DNA of 64,000 nucleotides from Nocardioides marmorisolisilvae (GTDB taxonomy: Bacteria > Actinomycetota > Actinomycetes > Propionibacteriales > Nocardioidaceae), in contig NZ_CP134227.1 in the NCBI RefSeq assembly GCF_031656915.1, forward strand, positions 2,046,001-2,110,000. Direction: 5' to 3'. The notes under the pieces were generated by a model that had not been told where the DNA came from, did not search any database, and saw nothing but the letters and a program-made list of their open reading frames with translations. Below, piece by piece: positions 60,180 through 64,000 of this stretch (position 1 is the first letter of the stretch; each line of letters opens with the position of its first letter). The translations under genes were made by a program, and so were the position numbers.

Positions 60180-60644
60180 ATGCAGATGACCGACTCCGTC
60201 ACGGTGCACATGGACGCCTCCGCAGACCGGGTCTGGGACCTGCTCAGCGACGTCACCCGGATCGGCGAGTTCAGCCCGGAGACCTTCGAGGCGAAGTGGA
60301 CCCGTGGCGCGACCGGACCGGCGGCCGGCGCGTACTTCAAGGGGCACGTGCGGCGCAACGGGATCGGCCCGGTCTACTGGACGCTGTGCCGGGTGGTCAC
60401 CTGCGAGCCCGGCGAGGAGTTCACCTTCACCGTGCTCGCCGGGAATCGCGAGGTGAACACGTGGGGCTACCGGATCGCCCCGGCCGGCAACGGCGTCGAC
60501 GTCACCGAGTTCTTCCAGCTCGCCGGCAATCCCCTGCTGAAGGCCTACTGGGGTGTGCTCGGGCGACTGCGTGGGCGGACGAACCGCAACGGCATGCGCA
60601 CCACGCTCGAGCGCATCAAGGCCGTCGTCGAGCACGCTGCCTGA
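60180..60644 (+). CDS. SRPBCC (polyketide cyclase/START-like) family protein
   Basis: 154 residues, helix-grip fold: TVHMDASADRVWDLLSDVTRI at the N-terminus (TDSVTVHMDASADRVWDLLS in part), a long beta region with GAYFKGHVRRNG and EEFTFTVLAGNREVNTWGY, and a C-terminal helix TNRNGMRTTLERIKAVV. Binds hydrophobic ligands in related proteins; function unknown. Divergent from glmS, 33 bp upstream of coaA on the same strand. Confidence 0.87.
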   Translation: MQMTDSVTVHMDASADRVWDLLSDVTRIGEFSPETFEAKWTRGATGPAAGAYFKGHVRRNGIGPVYWTLCRVVTCEPGEEFTFTVLAGNREVNTWGYRIAPAGNGVDVTEFFQLAGNPLLKAYWGVLGRLRGRTNRNGMRTTLERIKAVVEHAA

Positions 60645-60677
60645 GCCCGACCGAGCCCGGCCTGACAGGATCGCCCC

Positions 60678-61634
60678 ATGGCCAACGGCACGCACGCCGG
60701 CGAGTCCTCGCCGTACGTCGAGCTCGAGCGCGACGCCTGGGCCGAGTTGGGCGCACACACCGATCAGCCACTGTCGGCCGAGGAGATCGACCGGGTCCGC
60801 GGCCTCGGTGACCAGCTCGACATCGGTGAGGTGCAGCAGATCTACCTGCCGCTGTCGCGGCTGCTGAGCATGTACGTCGAGGCCGCGGGCGCCCTGCACC
60901 GAGCCCAGGAGGACTTCCTGCACCGGACCGTGCCGCCCCGCACACCCTTCGTGATCGGCCTGGCCGGCTCCGTCGCGGTGGGCAAGTCCACCACCGCACG
61001 CGTGCTGCAGCAGATGCTCGCGCACTGGCCGGCGCACCCTCGCGTGTCACTGGTGACCACCGACGGCTTCCTGCACCCCAACGCCGAGCTCGAGCGACGC
61101 GGGCTGCTGGGTCGCAAGGGCTTTCCGGAGTCCTACGACCGCAAGGCGCTGCTCCGCTTCGTCATCGACATCAAGTCGGGCAAGGAGGAGGTCGAGGCGC
61201 CGGTCTACTCCCACCTGACCTATGACGTCACCGACGAGAGGGTCGTGGTGCAGAGCCCCGACATCGTGATCGTGGAGGGGCTCAACGTGCTGCAGCCGGC
61301 GGGCATCCGTGGCGACGGCCGCACGGGCCTGGCAGTGAGCGACTTCTTCGACTTCACCGTGTACGTCGACGCCGCACAGGCCGACATCCGACGCTGGTAC
61401 ACCGACCGGTTCCTGCGGCTGCGGGAGACCGCATTCCGCGACCCGGCGTCGTACTTCGCGAAGTACGCCGGCCTCTCGCACGACGAGGCCGTCACCGAGG
61501 CGAACCGAATCTGGGACACCATCAACGGACCGAACCTCAATGGGAACATCGCACCGACCCGGTCACGGGCCACCCTGGTGCTGCGCAAGGACGCGGACCA
61601 TTCGGTGCGCTGGGTGCGTCTGCGCAAGCTGTGA
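60678..61634 (+). CDS. coaA: Pantothenate kinase, type I
   Basis: First step of CoA synthesis. 318 residues, full length. Walker [21 protein letters not shown] near 95-114, [10 protein letters not shown] near 128, [16 protein letters not shown] near 148 and [12 protein letters not shown] near 195. ATG with a CAGGAT -10-like box 6 nt upstream. A perfect 12-bp hairpin overlaps the stop. Confidence 0.95.
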   Translation: MANGTHAGESSPYVELERDAWAELGAHTDQPLSAEEIDRVRGLGDQLDIGEVQQIYLPLSRLLSMYVEAAGALHRAQEDFLHRTVPPRTPFVIGLAGSVAVGKSTTARVLQQMLAHWPAHPRVSLVTTDGFLHPNAELERRGLLGRKGFPESYDRKALLRFVIDIKSGKEEVEAPVYSHLTYDVTDERVVVQSPDIVIVEGLNVLQPAGIRGDGRTGLAVSDFFDFTVYVDAAQADIRRWYTDRFLRLRETAFRDPASYFAKYAGLSHDEAVTEANRIWDTINGPNLNGNIAPTRSRATLVLRKDADHSVRWVRLRKL

Positions 61635-61660
61635 GAGCGGGCGTCACGCACAGCTTGCGC
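61622..61660. terminator. Hairpin at the coaA stop codon
   Basis: Perfect 12-bp arms GCGCAAGCTGTG (61622-61633) and CACAGCTTGCGC (61649-61660) with a 15-nt loop. The left arm is the last coaA codons up to the stop. No U tract follows; the next gene's ribosome site begins 5 nt later, so it may be an attenuator rather than a full terminator. Confidence 0.6.
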
Positions 61661-61677
61661 CAGCAAGGAGGACGAGC

Positions 61678-62301
61678 ATGGACGAACAGCCACCGCTGAC
61701 CCGCTGGGAGCGCGCGGGCGAACGCAACCACGGCTACGACCAGCGGTTCACCGCGCTGATCGCCGCCGGCGACGACATCGACGGCGAGGCCCGGCTGGCC
61801 GACGTGCTGGCGCCGCGGGGCGCTCGGATGCTCGATGCCGGTGCCGGCCTGGGCCGGGTCGGCGCGGCCCTGCAGCGCCGCGGGCACAGGGTCACGGCCG
61901 TCGAGAAGGACGGGCATCTCATCGGTCGCGCGCACGAGCTGTTCCCCGAGCTGCCAGTCATCGAGTCCGACGTGCTGGCGCTGACACCGGAGCTGCTCGA
62001 GGCGCACGGCGCACCCTCGTCGTACGACGTGGTCGTGCTGGTCGGCAACGTGATCGTGCTGGCCGCGGAGGACACCGAGGTGCGGATGCTGCGCACCCTG
62101 GGCGCACTGCTGGTCGAGGGCGGCCGAATGCTGGTCGGCTTCCACCACCACGGCGGTCCGGCCCATGCCCGCGAGTACCCCTGGGATGACTTCGCCGCCG
62201 ACGTCACCGCGGCGGGCCTCTCGGTCGAGCAGCATTTCGGCAGCTACGACCTGCGGCCGCCGGACGACGACTACGTCGTTGCGGTGCTCACCCGGGGCTG
62301 A
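61678..62301 (+). CDS. Class I SAM-dependent methyltransferase
   Basis: 207 residues. Motif I MLDAGAGLGRVGAALQRRGH near 45-64, acidic ribose-binding VTAVEKDGHLIG near 68, and VVVLVGNVIVLAAEDTE near 118. Substrate unknown; the gene is downstream of coaA with AAGGAGGACGAGC, a strong ribosome site. Converges on the second BrkB gene. Confidence 0.85.
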   Translation: MDEQPPLTRWERAGERNHGYDQRFTALIAAGDDIDGEARLADVLAPRGARMLDAGAGLGRVGAALQRRGHRVTAVEKDGHLIGRAHELFPELPVIESDVLALTPELLEAHGAPSSYDVVVLVGNVIVLAAEDTEVRMLRTLGALLVEGGRMLVGFHHHGGPAHAREYPWDDFAADVTAAGLSVEQHFGSYDLRPPDDDYVVAVLTRG

Positions 62302-62310
62302 CCAGCGGCG

Positions 62311-63333
62311 TCATCGGCCCTCGTCGGTGTGCCCGCGGCTCTCCCGCAGTGCGCGCCCCAGGGCCACCTCTTCGCGCAGCTTGGCCTCGTCCTTCTCGAT
62401 GTTGCGATCGTCGCGGACGGGGAGCTGCACGGAGCGCTCGGCCGCCACGCCCGCCTGCAGCTCACGTCCGCGCTCGAGCTCGCTGTCGAGCTCGGCGCCC
62501 AGAAGCAGTGCCAGGTTGGTGATCCACAACCAGAGCAGGAAGACCACGGCTCCGGCGAGGGCACCGTAGGTCTTGTCGTAGCTGCTGAAGTTGCCGATGT
62601 AGAAGCCGAATGCCACCGACGCGACGATCCAGAGCACGATGGCCAGGACCGCACCCACGCTCACCCAACGGAACTTCGGCTGCGCGATGTTCGGCGTCGC
62701 GTAGTAGAGCACCGCGACGATGACGACGACCGCGAACAGGATGACCGGCCACTTCGCGATGCTCCAGATCGTGACGGCGGTCGACCCGAGCCCGATCGCG
62801 TTGCCCACCGACTGTGCCGCGCTGCCGGTCAGCACCAGCGCGAGCGCCACTGCCGCGGCCAGCACGATCGCCACCAGCGTGACCAGCAGCATCATCGGGC
62901 GGAGCTTCCAGAACGGTCGGCCCTCGCGGATCTCGTAGATGCGGTTCATCGCCCGTCCGAACGAGCCGACGTACCCCGATGCAGACCAGAGCGCCGACAG
63001 CACGCCCAGCACGAAGCCCAAGCCGGCAGCCCCGGTGGAGCGGCCGAGCTGGAGCAGGGTCGGCTCGATGCTCCGCGCGATCCCACCGACCCCGACGGTG
63101 CTCAGCACACCGACCAGGGTGTGCACGGTCGACGGTCCCTGACCGACCAATCCCACCAGGGAGAGCAGCGCGATCAGTGCAGGGAACAGCGAGAGCACCG
63201 AGTAGTAGGTCAACGACGCGGCGAGGTCTGTGCACTGGTCACGGGAGAACTCACGCAGCGTCTTGCGGGCGACATACCTCCAGGACGACCCGGTGAGGTC
63301 TGTCGGCGACGCCGGCTCCTCGACGTGTGTCAT
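62311..63333 (-). CDS. YihY/BrkB-family integral membrane protein, copy 2
   Basis: About 340 residues, six predicted transmembrane helices. It closely mirrors the protein at 14422: QCTDLAASLTYYSVLSLFPAL near 33 (DLAASLTYYSVLSLFPAL), YVGSFGRAMNRIYEIREGRP near 125 and NFSSYDKTYGALAG near 255. The start is uncertain: ATG 63333 is preferred as it begins just before the conserved region; in-frame ATGs lie 24 and 54 bases upstream. Function unsettled. Confidence 0.88.
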   Translation of the reverse strand: MTHVEEPASPTDLTGSSWRYVARKTLREFSRDQCTDLAASLTYYSVLSLFPALIALLSLVGLVGQGPSTVHTLVGVLSTVGVGGIARSIEPTLLQLGRSTGAAGLGFVLGVLSALWSASGYVGSFGRAMNRIYEIREGRPFWKLRPMMLLVTLVAIVLAAAVALALVLTGSAAQSVGNAIGLGSTAVTIWSIAKWPVILFAVVVIVAVLYYATPNIAQPKFRWVSVGAVLAIVLWIVASVAFGFYIGNFSSYDKTYGALAGAVVFLLWLWITNLALLLGAELDSELERGRELQAGVAAERSVQLPVRDDRNIEKDEAKLREEVALGRALRESRGHTDEGR

Positions 63334-63445
63334 CCCGAGCCGGTGCCCGCTGACCATGCGGCCAAACCACCGCCGTGCCGGCCCCACCGACGGGACCGGG
63401 CGGCCCTGCTGGAGAAATGATGCCGGTTCGGCCGCTTCCAGCGGA

Positions 63446-63451
63446 TACCTT
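63446..63451 (+). promoter_or_regulatory. Leaderless -10 box (TACCTT) for the MMPL gene
   Basis: TACCTT, 7 nt, then ATG at 63459. Confidence 0.55.
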
Positions 63452-63458
63452 TGCGCCC

Positions 63459-64000
63459 ATGTTCGAAGCCCTGGGCCGGCTGGCCTCCCGTCGTCCCTGG
63501 TTCGTCGTCGCAGGCTGGATCATTCTCGCCGTGGTGGTCATCAGCATGGCGCCGAAGCTGACCTCGACCACGGACGAGTCGGCGTTCCTGCCCGACCACT
63601 ACGAGTCGATCAAGGCCGCAGAGATCCAGGCCAAGGAGTTCCCGGCTGCGAGCCAGCCCGGCGCGATCCTCGTCTTCGACCGCACCGACGGCCGGGCGCT
63701 GTCCGCTGCAGACACCGCGAAGGCGAGTGGGATCGTCGATGCGCTGAACACCAGGCTGACCGGCCCGATGAGCCGCACCTTCTCCCATGGTGCCGTCGGA
63801 GCCGTCTCCCAGGACCACCAGGTGCTGATCGGAGTGATCGGCCTGGCCAAGGGCGCCACCGGCTACGACACCAGCGCGATCAACGACGCCAAGACCCTGC
63901 GCGCCGACGCCAAGCCGCTGGTCAAGGGCACCGACCTGCGGCTGCAGATGACGGGACCGGCGCCGCAGAGCCTCGACTCGCAGGACTCCAGCGCGAAGAC
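63459..64000 (+). CDS. MMPL/RND-family transporter, N-terminal part
   Basis: The frame is open at the right edge; 180 residues are visible. Start MFEALGRLASRRPWFVVAG leads into a first transmembrane helix (WIILAVVVISMAP) and the extracytoplasmic domain typical of MMPL proteins (DESAFLPDHYESIKAAEI; FPAASQPGAILVFDR). MMPL transporters export lipids or drugs across actinobacterial membranes; the substrate cannot be told from this fragment. Confidence 0.9.
   Translation, partial: MFEALGRLASRRPWFVVAGWIILAVVVISMAPKLTSTTDESAFLPDHYESIKAAEIQAKEFPAASQPGAILVFDRTDGRALSAADTAKASGIVDALNTRLTGPMSRTFSHGAVGAVSQDHQVLIGVIGLAKGATGYDTSAINDAKTLRADAKPLVKGTDLRLQMTGPAPQSLDSQDSSAK

Noticed and set aside
58256-60358. 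glmS ribozyme or longer N-terminus of GlmS
   Set aside because: Cys2 must follow the initiator Met at 60100. The upstream sequence holds a leaderless -10 box and the divergent SRPBCC gene, with no room for a ribozyme.

Overview
The window is GC-rich DNA from a high-GC actinobacterium. The gene content (mycothiol-type formaldehyde dehydrogenase, GuaB3, GroEL with a His-rich tail, SigE-family sigma factor, DUF501) and the local gene order suggest Propionibacteriales, most likely Nocardioidaceae. That placement is inference from gene content, not from a marker tree. Coding density is very high. The sequence shows no prophage, insertion sequence, CRISPR array or rRNA operon, and only one tRNA.

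Layout. 1-12 kb: aconitase (cut at the left edge), a family 2 glycosidase, a GAF-SpoIIE phosphatase, a double-VOC protein, an orphan BtuF-like protein, cystathionine beta-synthase, a secreted SGNH hydrolase, a Bax-inhibitor-like membrane protein and signal peptidase I. 12-21.6 kb: an unusual short tRNA with anticodon UAA, a degenerate peptide deformylase coupled to a family 5 uracil-DNA glycosylase, a DHPS-like protein, a BrkB protein, then the housekeeping run ppx, DUF501, ftsB/divIC, eno, two lipoproteins, mazG and a SurA-like lipoprotein. 21.6-30 kb: a polyol catabolic island (xylulokinase, mannitol/arabitol-type dehydrogenase, SorC regulator, four-gene ABC importer). 30-45 kb: mfd, a secreted EEP-fold protein, glpD, guaB3, a RecQ-like helicase, a GNAT, guaB, a PCMT-like methyltransferase, groEL and groES with a CIRCE operator. 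45-52 kb: accessory genes (THUMP-like methyltransferase, a frameshifted MFS transporter, VanZ, MpaB-like, mycothiol dehydrogenase, SigE-family sigma factor with a partner). 52-64 kb: the t6A/cell-wall operon (tsaD, rimI, tsaB, GNAT-tsaE fusion, alr, nnr, acpS, glmS), an SRPBCC protein, coaA, a methyltransferase, a second BrkB protein and the start of an MMPL transporter.

How the parts work together. The minus-strand backbone (glmS to tsaD, groES-groEL, guaB-guaB3-glpD, mfd, mazG-eno-ftsB-ppx) is conserved housekeeping. Accessory modules are slotted between its blocks. The polyol island looks self-contained: the ABC importer takes up a sugar alcohol, the dehydrogenase oxidises it to a ketose such as D-xylulose, xylulokinase phosphorylates it, and the SorC regulator reads a palindrome in the divergent promoter.

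Striking non-coding and anomalous signals: a 120-nt nested inverted repeat between the PCMT-like gene and groEL; an 18-bp minisatellite inside mfd that ends in a CCTGAGCCTGCCGAAGG repeat; a 10-bp tandem duplication that exactly explains the frameshift in the MFS gene; a class I tRNA with a leucine UAA anticodon; and a recurrent TANNNT box 5-7 nt upstream of about 17 start codons, which indicates widespread leaderless transcription and settles several start sites.
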